DNA from: Allomyces macrogynus ATCC 38327
Taxonomy: Eukaryota > Blastocladiomycota > Blastocladiomycetes > Blastocladiales > Blastocladiaceae
Assembly: GCA_000151295.1 (NCBI GenBank)
Contig: GG745328.1
Span: 919,598 to 983,597 of the forward strand
Length of the DNA: 64,000 nucleotides
Direction of reading: 5' to 3'
Part shown: positions 11,901 to 22,437 of the stretch, piece by piece
How the letters are laid out: every line of letters starts with the position of its first letter
Numbering within the stretch: position 1 is the first letter of the stretch
Position numbers and translations under genes: made by a program
Notes under the pieces: generated by a model
Databases searched by the model: none
Told to the model about the DNA's origin: nothing
What the model saw: the letters and a program-made list of their open reading frames with translations, nothing else

Positions 11901-12690
11901 ACGGCGCAACGCCGATCGTGCCGCCCGCCGAGTTGATGGTCACACTGCACATGCTCGACGCAGTCCCGGACTTGGATCTGCGCAAGCTCATGGAAGGTTC
12001 GTTTACGTTGCACTTCTCCACCACCACCAAGTCTCTCCGCTCATCTCACTTCACATTCTCCGCCTGGTAGCGACGCAACTGTGCCTGCACATGCCACACC
12101 TCTTCACGGGCGACACCCTCGCTAAGGCCCTACACGTCATGTCCGAGTCTGGCGGGCACACGCTCGACCCGGCCACCAACGAACTCGCCGGGTGGCCGAA
12201 ACTGCTCATGCGCACACTGATCCAGGCACTTAACTTGCACCCGACGCTCGCACCGTTTGCGAAAAACATGCTCCTCCGACTCGCCACGCGCGGGATCTCG
12301 CGCGCGTCGCCTCTCCTCTGGGAAGGGTTCCTGCGCGCGTTTCGCGCGACGCTGCCGGCGTCGTTGTCGGTCGCGCTGGCGGTGCCGCACGACGCGCTGG
12401 AAAAGTTGCTGGACCGGGTGCCGGATGTCCGGCAGCAGCTGATTGAGTGGATTGATGGCAAGGGGCTCTCGAGGCAACCGAAGATGGCGAGGGTGTGGGG
12501 GATTTTGACGGGGGGTGGGGTTGAAGACGTGGAGCCGGTGCCACAAGAGGATGGGGGGATGGTGGATGCGCAAGAGAATGGCGGCCAACGACCACCGCCG
12601 TCGGATGGTGGGGTGGGAATGGTGGAGCATAGCGGTGATGGTGACGGTGATGGACCGCCGGCCGAGGACGCGCAGATGAACGAAGGGTGA
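8983..12690 (+). CDS. SYMPK: Symplekin (cleavage/polyadenylation scaffold)
   Basis: Five exons: 8983-9680, 9764-10471, 10572-11742, 11804-11996, 12032-12690 (1,142 aa, frame-consistent). The N-terminal 230 residues are HEAT-like (VVRDWLIDLVDGAL, DPAPTVVKRATAALGSV). An acidic low-complexity linker (MDEDEDDAA) precedes more helical repeats. The C-terminus matches the symplekin C domain: LAGWPKLLMRTLIQALNLHP, then NMLLRLATRGISRASPLLWEGFLR. Known role: scaffold of the CPSF/CstF pre-mRNA 3'-end machinery and of histone mRNA processing. Intron 2 (10472-10571) is inferred from a GTACTC donor, a CTGAC branch site and a CAG acceptor that restore frame. Intron 4 (11997-12031) is only 35 nt. A Kozak-like CACCATGG supports the start. 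Confidence 0.88.
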
Positions 12691-12819
12691 GTGGGTGTGA
12701 TTACCTATGCATGGACATTATTGTGCTGTTTTCGACGGTGGGTAATTTGAGCCAATTTGCAAGTCTATGTGCGATGTCAACGGAAACCTCGACAGGAGCA
12801 AGTGACGATCAAAAACAAG

Positions 12820-12825
12820 AATAAA
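12820..12825 (+). terminator. Candidate polyadenylation signal for symplekin
   Basis: AATAAA lies 130 nt after the symplekin stop and before the convergent homeodomain gene. No transcript evidence is available. Confidence 0.4.
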
Positions 12826-12965
12826 TTACGAGGTCGCGCGAGTTGACAGACAGCACTAGCGCACGAATGAACAACCCCAAGAACAGCGAACATAAAATAC
12901 AAATCATCGACAGTGGACGGGCGGGCGGTCACCAACGATCCGCATCCCAACCCCATTCCACCATC

Positions 12966-14187
12966 TTAATTCGCGGGTTCCTCGACCACCGGCGTGCCCA
13001 CCGCGTCCGCGACAGCAGCCCCCGCCGCGCTCACCTGGTCCACGTCCATCGCACACGGCTCGGCCGCCGCGACAAGTGCCACGGCCTCAGCACGTGCCAA
13101 ATCCGTGACAACCGCACCCAACTGCACATCATGCAGCGCGGGCGGCGCACCGGTCACCGCCATCATCGCCGCCGTGACCGGCGCGTCCTGTGGGACCAAA
13201 CTCGCCGCGTCGGACCCCGTCGAATCCACCTGCGCTTGCTGCTGGTGCTCGTTCTCCACTACCGCAGCGGGCGGCTGCGTCTGCGGCTGCGGCTCAAACG
13301 CGGCCGAATCGTGTCCGATTCCCGGCATCCCCGGATGCGGCGCCGGGATCCCCCACGGGTACGGCGCATGCGGTGCGTGCGGGAACATCGGGTAAAACTG
13401 GGCGGCAGCGGCAGCCGCAGCAGCGGCCGCTTGCGGGCTCATACCCGGCAGCCCGGGCATCATCATACCCATGGGCATCGGCATCATCCCCATCGGCATC
13501 ATGCCCATATGGAACGGGATCGGCGCCGGCGCGTGCGGTGCAACAACGGGTGGCGTCCCCGCGGCGGCAGCGGCAGCTGCAGCCGCGTCCTCAGCACCCG
13601 CGGTCGGTGTCGCGCTGCCCGGCACGGGCGGGACGGGCGACGCGTTGGCCGTGGTCGCAGCGGTTCCCGGCGCGGGTAATGCGCCCGCCTGGGTCGGCGG
13701 CGGCGGGTACACGGCCAACAATGCTCTCGCGGCATTCGGGTCCCCCGCGGCCTGCGCGTGTGCGTGCGCGTGTGCGGCCGCCTGCACCTGGGCGAGCGTC
13801 GCACGGGCGTGCATTTGCAGTTCCTGCTCCTGCTGCTGCTTGGTGCGGAGGCGCTGCAGTTCCTGCGCCTCGCGCTGCGCTCGCTCCTTTTCCTCGCGCT
13901 GCTTGTCTCGCGACCGCTTGTTGGTAAACCAGACATTGACTTGGTCGAGCGACAAGTGGCAGACTTGTGCGAGCCGAACCTTTTCGTCCTCGGACGGGTA
14001 CCGCTCCTGCGAGTAGGACGCGCGCAGTACGCACAGAACGGCCGGGGTAAAGGCGTCTTTCTTGGCGGGCGTCATGGTGCGCGACGGCGGGGTCGCGTCA
14101 CCGGCGGTAGGAGCGCCGCCGGTCGGCGTGGCCTTGACGGGTGCCGGCTGGTCCGCACCAGTCGATGTCGCGTCTTGCGGCACTCCG

Positions 14188-14229
<42 letters not shown>

Positions 14230-16041
14230 GTCTCGCCCTGGTTCCCCTCGGCGGCCGCCATGGGATCCACGGCCATCGGCGGCTCAAACTGGACGCGCAA
14301 GTCCTGCAACCAGAGCGTGAAGATGGCCGACAACCGCGCGTCGTACCTGAACCAGGCCTTTGCAAACTGCACGTCGAGGTTGCGAATATGCGGGTAGGGC
14401 GGCGCCCACGACTTGTGGTGCGCGCACTGGAACGCCGTGAGCGTCGCGTGCGTCTTGGCAATCAGGGCCTTGCGGTACGTGTACTGCTGTTCCATTGCCG
14501 TGGCGAGCACCAACGCCGTGCGCTTATATAATTCGCGCGTCTTGTGCAGGACCGCACGCGCCTCGGGCGTGGCCACACCAATCACCTCCACGACCACGTC
14601 GTCGGTCAAGTCGGGCATCTTGTTCAAGTGTTCGCGCACACCGACAAGATGGTCGCCGAAATCGAGCACGGCCTCGGGCCGCACCCAGAACCGGCGCATG
14701 ACGAGTTCGAACAGCGTCGAGTCCGGGGCGGCAAACGACCGTGGAGATCGCTTCTTCTGCTAAACCCTCGGACGCGAGCGCGGCAAGTTCCGGCTGCTGC
14801 AGGCACGCGGCCTCGTCGGCGTCCGCCAAGAGCCGCATCTGGTCCTTCTTGCGCAGAAACTCGTGTGCATAGAGCCGGTCGTCCCAGGTAAACCCGCGCA
14901 CCTTGTGCGAAATGGCCGTTTTCTCGATCGCGTTGAAAAACGTCTCGAACAATTGCGACCGCGGCTCGGCCGTTGCCGTGGCCCCGTTGGATGCCGCGGC
15001 CGCGGCCGCAGCGGCTGCCGCCATGGCTGCATGCGCGTGCGCGGCCTGCGCGACGTGCGCATCGAGCAATTGAGCGGCCGAGTTGGGCGCGCCGGGCATC
15101 TCCATCCCCGCCGCCGCCGCGGCAGCAAAGTCTGGCGGTGGGTACGGGTAGAGGTGCATCGGGGCCGGGAGCATCGCAGCAGCCGCCGCAGCCGCAGCCG
15201 CAGCCGACCCTGGGGCACTCGGCGGCGGCAGGAAAAGTCCTGGTGCAGAGCCCGCAGTCGTCACGGGCGGCGGTGCGGCGCCCGTCGCGGGAACTTGCCC
15301 CACGGCCCCGGGCGGCGGGAACGGCAGGAATCCGGGGTAGTATCCGTACCCGTACGGCGCAAATTGGGCAGCGTGGTGCGCGTGTGCCTGTGCGTGTGCG
15401 TGTGCATGCGCCGCCTGGAGATGCGCGTCGTCGGCGCCCGGAACACCCGCGGCAGCGGCTGCAGCTGCGGCAGCGGCAGCGTGGGCGGCAGCAGCGGCAT
15501 GGGCAGCGGCAGCGGCGGCCGAGGCGTCGAGTGCGGCATGGTCGGCAGGTTCCTCGAGCAATTCGCGCAGTTCCGATTCCGAGACGCTGGCAGTCGCAGC
15601 AGCGGCGGCGTGGTCCTGCGGTTGCGACGCATCGTCGGTGTGCGGGGTCGTGTCAGGAGCGGGCGTAGACGCTTGCGTGTCGAGCGGCGGCGGCACATGC
15701 GCATCGAGCATGGGCGTGTCGGTGGCGATTGGCACGGTGTCGAGCATGGCGACGTCGCTGGCGAGCGGGGCGTCGGCGGCAACATCGTGCTGGTACGCGG
15801 GCCGATCCGGGTCGGTCGTCGGTGCAGCTCCCGGCGAGGGTACATGAACGTCATTGAGCGGTGTGACCTCGAAGTGGTCAGCGTGTGCCTGGACGTGCAG
15901 CGCGGGAGCGGCGGGGGCCTCGAGCGGAAGGTCGGCGTGCGGTGCTGGTGCTGGTGCTGGTGCTGGTTCTTGTGCAGGCGCGCGCACCGCTTCGGACTCG
16001 GGCGCCGCCGGTGCGTGCTGCTGGTCGGCGAGATGGTCCAT
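12966..16041 (-). CDS. Homeodomain transcription factor, one frameshift in the read
   Basis: Read from ATG at 16041 to the stop at 12966, the 3,076 nt are one base more than a whole number of codons. Up to about 14730 one frame is open (ending GLAEEAISTVVCRP). From there the next frame continues naturally (DSTLFELVMRRFWVRPEAV). A single extra base in the CCCCGG run (forward 14723-14728) explains this, giving about 1,024 aa. The homeodomain, around residues 655-712, has the standard 60-residue spacing with YPSEDEKVRLAQ and a recognition helix QVNVWFTNKRSR. It is therefore not of the three-residue-loop (TALE) type. Long Ala-, His- and Met/Pro-rich tracts and a Q13 tract (CTG repeat at about 14191-14229) flank it. 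Inferred role: sequence-specific DNA binding in the nucleus. Targets are unknown. Confidence 0.75.
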
Positions 16042-16846
16042 GATCGTGTCGCCGGTGTTGCTGTGGATCAGGCTGCATAGAGGTGGTGCTGCGCTGTCAG
16101 TTGGTGTCACCACAGGTAGCCGCCGGCCGCGGCGCGCGATTGCGGGCACACCGGTCGAGTGCCTCGTCGTCTTCATCGTCGCCGTGATCGTCAACGACCG
16201 GTGCCGTGCTGTTCGGCGGAGGAGCGCCTGGTCTTGCAGGCGTCTTCTCGCGGTGCGATAGTTTCGACGGGCAGCGGCCTGTCACTGCCATCAATCCGGC
16301 CCATCACGAACACCAAGACGCACCTTTCACTGGTGTTCGCTGTGCTTGTGCTCGCGCACACTCGCTGTCGTGGCCGTCGCGGGGGGCACTGCCGGTGGTT
16401 GTGGCCGTCGCTGTCTTGGCGCGGTCGTCGGCCAGCGCGTCGTCGTCGCCGTCGCCGTGGAGCTGGAGCGGCCTGCTTGGGCCAAACGCAGGGTGGGGCT
16501 GGCAGGTGGTCCACGTGCCTTCGTGCGCCGCAACGGACCACATGCAGACCACGCGAGTTGTGCGAGACGCGCGAGACGTGCCGAACTTCTCGGCAGCGCC
16601 GTTGACAGCGTCGCCCGCTCGACGGACCGAGCTCGCGACGGGGCCGAGCTGCGGCGGCGCGCTCCGTGATCCTGACCGTGTGTGGCGGGCGGGGCCTCGC
16701 TCGCAATCCACATGGCCTCCCGACTTCAATCTGTCCGTGCTGCGTATTTCCCGCCCTGCCTGCAGCAAACAGCGTCTATCGAATAAATATCCCTCTCGAC
16801 AACATACACACAATTATACGCGCGAGCAGCGTTCTCGCCTCACCAT

Positions 16847-18257
16847 CTACTCTTCCGCGCGCGCCATTCCTTCCTCTCGCTCCGACGCTCCTCGTTCCAA
16901 CTCGCGCTCCCTCTCAACGGCACCTGCCGCCGACGGCAGCAGCTGCACCACCGTCGCGCGATCCTCACTTTCCGGTCCACTCTCCACTGTGCTCTCATCC
17001 TTGCCCACCGGTGTCTCCACTTCCTCCCGTCGATCCGCCGTCCCTTCCTCAACCTTCTCCACCTTCCCCGCTCCATCGCGCGCGCCCAGCACGCGCCGAC
17101 GCCACTTCAAAAACGCCAAGCTCGGCAAACTGACCACCACCAACCCGAGCACCAAGCTGACGACACATGTGGCCGCAAATCCAATCTTGGGCGCGAGGAC
17201 GGCCGATGTCAGTGCAAACACGGCGTTACTCGACGCGCCCAGCATCAGCGACGAAATACTGCCAGCCGAGACGGTCGGGCCCGAGTGCAGCCAGACGGTG
17301 ACGAGCACGGTGGTGAAAATGACCGGGAACGGAGTGGCGAGACCGGCAAGGTACGACGAGAGCGAGCCGAGGAGGACCGAGATACCTGAATCGTCGCGAA
17401 AACCAGGTCAGTTCCCCATGTCCAGTGCACACGACCAGGCTAAAAAAAAAAAAAAAAAAAAGGCGCCGTACCGATCGCCGCCGCCGCCAGTCCACCACGC
17501 AGCGCGACCATGGCCAGCGCGACCTGCGCTCGCCCCTTGGGTGCGGGCGGTGCGTTCCACCCGGCCGCGAGCCCGGCCAGGACCATGACCACGGTCAAGA
17601 CCACCGACGACAGATACTGGCCCAAGAGATTATCCGACAGAACCGTGTGCACGGGCGCATCGCCTTCCTCAACGCGCACGGCTGTCGCGTGCAGGACCTC
17701 GACGAGGATCGCGGCCAGCGCGACCCAGATGGTGATAGCGGTGCCAACGACCGCGCTGAGCAGTTGCTTTGTCGTCCAGTGTGGGTACCGGCGTTGGAAG
17801 ACGCCGGGGAGGTGCTGGTGGTGGGGACCCGCGGTCAGTTTGAGCAGGGGGGAAACGATGTGTGAGTGCAGCCAGCTACGTACTCGCCACAGCAACAAAT
17901 ACGGAATATTCAAGAGCATCCCATAAACGATCGCGGTCATACTGCGCTGGTACTCTTCGAGCCCTTGCTGCGTCACATAGTCGGCCGAGGTTGCGCCGCG
18001 GTATCGGTACTGCAGCCACAGGCCGACCGCCGGTGGAAGGATATTGGTCGGCATGGAACCGAGCAGCCCGCCTGGTAAAACAGGCGCTTGATCAGTGTTC
18101 CGTTCCTTAAGACGGAGACGAGAGGGGTAGACGCACCCAGCAGGCCGCCGAGCCGCTCAATCGCGAGCGTGACGAGAATACAAATCGTGCCAGCGAGCAC
18201 GGCCGAGAGCACGACCGAGGCCCAGAGCGGCCAGCCGGGGATCTCGACAGCGCCCAT
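16847..18257 (-). CDS. Multi-span membrane protein of unknown function
   Basis: Three exons (18257-18137, 18071-17472, 17385-16847) give 419 aa, joined by GTGCGT..CAG and GTACGG..CAG introns. About six to eight hydrophobic segments are visible: WPLWASVVLSAVLAGTICIL near residue 10, MTAIVYGMLLNIPYLLLW, LLSAVVGTAITIWVALAAIL, YLSSVVLTVVMVLAGLAAGW, then two or three more after the last intron. A conserved-looking loop GGLLGSMPTNILPPAVGLWL follows the first span. The C-terminal 70 residues are charged and cytosolic-looking. The fold resembles a transporter, but I do not recognise the family. The second intron holds a 20-base A run (17442-17461 on +). Confidence 0.6.
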
Positions 18258-18670
18258 GGTTGTTCGTGAGGGGCGGGCCTTGGCTTGAGCCTGGCCTTGA
18301 AGGACGTGGATTTGCGGGAGGCCGGGTTTCGCCGTGCCCGCTTGGTCGTGCGTGCTGGAGCCTGGGAGCTGGTGCAAGTTGCACGAGCGTGCAGCTGCTT
18401 GCAGTGGGTGGGGAGTGTTGCCGGCGTCGGCAAGAACTGGGACAGACTGCAAATAGCTGGAGCGTCGGCAGAGATTCCGTGGCCGTGGCGAACGTGGGCG
18501 AGGTTCAGTGGGCGCAGACTGTTCGGCCCTTCCATGAGTCTCGGTGAATCTTCCGGCCGGCGTGTGGCGGAGCAGCGCCATGTCACCGCCGCGTCAGACC
18601 CTGTCTGCCACCAAGTCAGACCTGCTTCGACGACCAACAGTCCGTGATGTCAGCGCGACAACCTCACCGA

Positions 18671-18690
18671 ACGACAACGACGACGACGAC

Positions 18691-18722
<32 letters not shown>

Positions 18723-18727
18723 CGACG
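18671..18727. repeat. GAC trinucleotide microsatellite
   Basis: About 18 near-perfect GAC/AAC units between the starts and ends of two minus-strand genes. It lies in the 505-bp non-coding interval 18258-18762, where nothing else is recognisable apart from pyrimidine-rich sequence next to the downstream stop codon. Confidence 0.85.
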
Positions 18728-18762
18728 TTCCATAAATGTATGTACAGACACCCTCACATCAT

Positions 18763-21700
18763 CTAAAACCCACACCTCCCTCCTCCTTCTCCCACTCCTC
18801 CTCCTCCTCCCATCCCCTCCTCCTCCAACCCCTCCATCCCGAGCCCACCAAACTCCATCCCGACATCCACACCCATGACCTCCTCCATATCCACATCCCC
18901 CCAGACATCATCCTCGACCATACTCGCCCAAATCGCATCAATCGCCGCATCCCCACCTCCACCCTCTCCCATCTCTCCATCGACTCCAAACGCCGACGAC
19001 GGCGTCGACGACGACGCCATCGGCACATCCCCACCGGTCCCACCGAGCGCCGCGTCCAACAACGCGCCCGCAGGCCAGTCTCGCGCAGCCGCTGCGGACC
19101 CGCCGCAGAACGCAAACGGTAACGTCGGCGGCGGCGGTGGGACCCCCGTGGTTGCAGCCGACAGGTAAATGTTCCCCGCGAGCCACGACGCTGGAATGTG
19201 CACGGTCGTCGTGGTCGTCGCACCCGCCGCGAGTGCTGTGGGGACCGACGGCGGTGGCGGGACTTGCGGCGGGACCACGTCCGCCGGGGTCAGCGGCACC
19301 GGCGAACTCGACGACGTCACCGAGACGCTCGACGCCGCGCGCGGGCGGCGCATATGCCCGAACCCAGGGGACACCGGCAAACTCGGAATCCTCGGTTCTG
19401 GCGGCTCGGTCGCGGGCAATGCGCATCCGGTGATCAGCGCAGCACTACGCAACTGGTCGACGTCCACGTCCACACCCCCAGCGATCCCAAACAGGTCCAA
19501 TTTCCGACCGGACCGCGGTCCGGGCGAGGGCTCCATGGTCGCGGCACGGACAGACGCGGCGGTCGGAACGTTGCGCGGGAACTGGAAGTCCATGGCGGCG
19601 GCGGTCGACGAGGGGGCCCCGAGAAGTTGCGCGAGCGTCGTCATGGACCGTGTGGCCACGGCGGATTCTTGCGCGCGCAGGCCGCCGTCCATGGTGTCGT
19701 CCGCACCTCCTAATGAGGGTGGGGGAGGGGACGGGGACGGCGGCGGTGGCGAACTGCCATGCAGGAGCGCCGAGAGCCGCGCGTAGGCCGCGGCAATCGC
19801 GTCGGGCTCGTTGCACCGCCGCGAGACGGTCGGCACGCGCTCGCGCTTGGACACGTCGGAGGGCGGCTGCCGCGGGACGTCGGCGGGGACCCCGTTATGG
19901 TCGAAAAAATCTTCGAGCACGTAAATCAGCCGCTTGGCCAAGGGCCAGAATTCTTGCACGCCGACAATCACGACGTGGCACTTGCGCAGCGCCGCGAGCG
20001 CATTGGCCGCGGTCGGTGTGGGCGCCGCGTCGCGCGGACCGCTGTCGGCGGTGCCATCGGACGCGCGCCGCGGCGTCGTGCGGCCGGCCATGCAGTTGTA
20101 CGTGACGACGAGCGTCGAGACGGCCGTGAAGACCGGGTAGAGCATCACGTCTGGCAAAAACGGCAAGTCGGCGGCACGGCCGTGACAAATGTGCACAATG
20201 GCGGTCGCCGCGGTACTGCAAATGTGCAAGTACTGCGGGAACAGCGGCGAGACCATGGCGGCATTCGGAGTCAAGAACACGCGGTAGCACAGGATGATCG
20301 CCGTGTAGTACATGGTGTTCAGGAACACTGCGAACCGCGACGGTGCCGGCGCGCCTGCGTGGAACGAGTAGCGCAGCCGCGGCGGCAAATCGTGCAACCA
20401 CTCGGACAGCGCCGCGTGCAAGTCTGGCACAGCCGCGGCCCACTGCGCGCGCCGGCGTTCGTGGCCCGGGTCGTTCACGTGCCGTAAGATCTTGCCGAGA
20501 ATCGTGCTCAGTTTGGCCAGTTCCAAGTAATCGCGCAACGTCTGTGCGTCGTGCGGGTCCGGTTCCGCCTCCGGGTCGGGCCATTGCACGTCGCAGTCTT
20601 CGTCGTGGATCGTGATGGGACGCCCGAGCACCGCTGAGACAAACCGGTCCATGATGACCGTCGCCATCCACGTGCGGCGGAAATGCCGGTGGATCGGGGA
20701 CAGCGAAATCCCAGCGCCCGCGAGATGGTCGAGCGGGCGGTTCAGGCCCATGTCTTGCGCCATGCGGATAGCCACGCCTGAAACGACCCACCCAGACCCT
20801 CGCACGAGGCCGAGTTCGTGGAAACTGAGCAGCAGCAGCGCCTGAATGTACTCGAGGCACGGCGGGGCCCAGAGTATGTTGCGTGCGAGCTGGCGCGCGC
20901 GGTTGAGGAAGATGTCTGGTGGAGCAGGGCAGCGGGGGAATACCAACCGATCAGTAAGCGCAGGAATTCGACCAAGTCAGCAGCACAGCAGGATTCGATC
21001 GAGCAAAGTGAGCAATCCGTACCCGATGCGGTGGGCCTCTCTTGCGGCCCCTGCGCGGTACTTTCAAACACATGCGCGGACACGGCAAACACGGCGTTGA
21101 GCAGGAGCAGCGGCGGGTTCCCCTCGTCCAAGCTCGTGCGCAGCATCTGCTGATCGGCGACCGGCACGAATGCGTGCATGTGTTCGAAATAGAAATCGAG
21201 CAGCATCGTCATGATGTTGCGCGGCGGCAATGCCGCTTCCGGACCACTGGGCGTGGCGGGTCGTGCTCGGCTCGCGCTCGGCGGCAAGACCATGACGGCT
21301 TCGGTGCTGTTGGACGAGGCCTTGGTGCGCCATTTGCGGATTATATGCAGGCCTGACGAGTGCCCGAGCGACCGCAGCGTGCGCGGAAGGCCATTGGACC
21401 CGGGGTCCTGGGAGATGACGAGCGTCGCGCGGTCGGATCCGTCGTCGGGCGGGTCGACAAGTTGCGCGAGGTGTGCAACGGCCGCCGCCGCCGCGAGTTG
21501 CGCGGCCGAGGTGGTCAATGACGGCGCCGCGGATGCGGGCGCGAGTGTGCTAGGAGCGGCATGGCCGATGGCTCTCCTTGCGTCGAAAGCCGGCGTCGTC
21601 GCTGGTGCTGATGCCGATGCCGATGCTGATGCGAGAGTCGAGACTGCCGTCGTGGTGGCGGGCTTGCGCGCGGCAGCAGCCTTGGCCTGGCGGCGCTTGG

Positions 21701-21902
21701 GCGGATTGAGGTAGGTGCAGGGGTAGCTGGAGCGGCGGCACGAGGCGCACGGCTGCTGGCCGTCGCACTTGACCTTGCGCGACCGGCACGGGTCGCAGGC
21801 GAGCGCGATGCGCGGCGGGCGCGGGCGCGGCGCGTCGGTGAGGGCACCTGCGGAGCTGCCGTTGCTGCTGCTGGCGGTGCCGTGGGGCGCGGCAGAGGCC
21901 AT
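18763..21902 (-). CDS. Zn2Cys6 fungal-type transcription factor
   Basis: Two exons (21902-21023, 20915-18763) give 1,010 aa. The 107-nt intron has a GTACGG donor and CCAG acceptor. The binuclear zinc cluster near residue 40 has the expected spacing C-x2-C-x6-C-x5-C-x2-C-x6-C (CDPCRSRKVKCDGQQPC, then SCRRSSYPC). The middle region matches the fungal-specific transcription factor domain: FYFEHMHAFVPVAD, SDIFLNRARQLARNI (made by the splice), GSGWVVSGVAIRMAQDMGLNR and RRTWMATVIMDRFVSAVLGRP. The C-terminus is low-complexity, then acidic and glycine-rich. Known for the family: nuclear, binds CGG-type half sites. The regulated pathway cannot be inferred. In-frame ATGs further upstream exist, but 21902 is nearest the domain. 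Confidence 0.9.
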
Positions 21903-22437
21903 GGCGCCGATTGCAGCGAGTGGTCGGCGATCGCGCGCGTCGCGCGGAGAGGTTGCAGGTCGTCGTGGTCGACGTTGTTGTTGGTGCGCGCGATTCGCTG
22001 GCGGAGGCTGGAGAGCCGGGCGTCGCGTTGGTTGGTTCCCTTGGTCTCGCCTGAGCCTCGTCGGAACGCCTGCCGGCAGTGACGTGGCGCAGCCCGCAAC
22101 TTGGGGTTGGGGCAGCGCACAGCAGGGCGGAGCTTCCATCGTGTGCGGTGAGGCCAGGCGCGTGCCTGTCACGCCGCGCCCACCGCACGCGCGCCTCCGT
22201 GCAGTCGCCCTCGTCAACAGCCAACCGTCGCCAGCTGAATTTCTCACGACGCCGTATTACCTTCTCCCAGCGCGGCGGTGGACAGCGCCACGCCGCTCAA
22301 TCACAGCCGCCCGCCCGCAACGCCCGACAGCTGAGCGACGCGAACGGCACACAAAACAAACAACGACGCGTTCACAGATCAGCACAATACAATCAAATTC
22401 GGCCATCGCCGATCCCCTCCTTCCACCTTCCCCAAAC

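Noticed and set aside
13190..14531. Long + strand frames opposite the homeodomain gene
   Set aside because: Low-complexity mirror translations of Ala/Gln/Pro-rich coding sequence.
12966..16041. TALE-class homeodomain
   Set aside because: The distance from the helix-1 Phe to the recognition-helix Trp is 40 residues, the standard spacing without the three-residue loop insertion.
16847..18257. LrgB/PLGG1-type glycolate transporter
   Set aside because: Only a vague loop resemblance; the helix order and conserved residues could not be matched.
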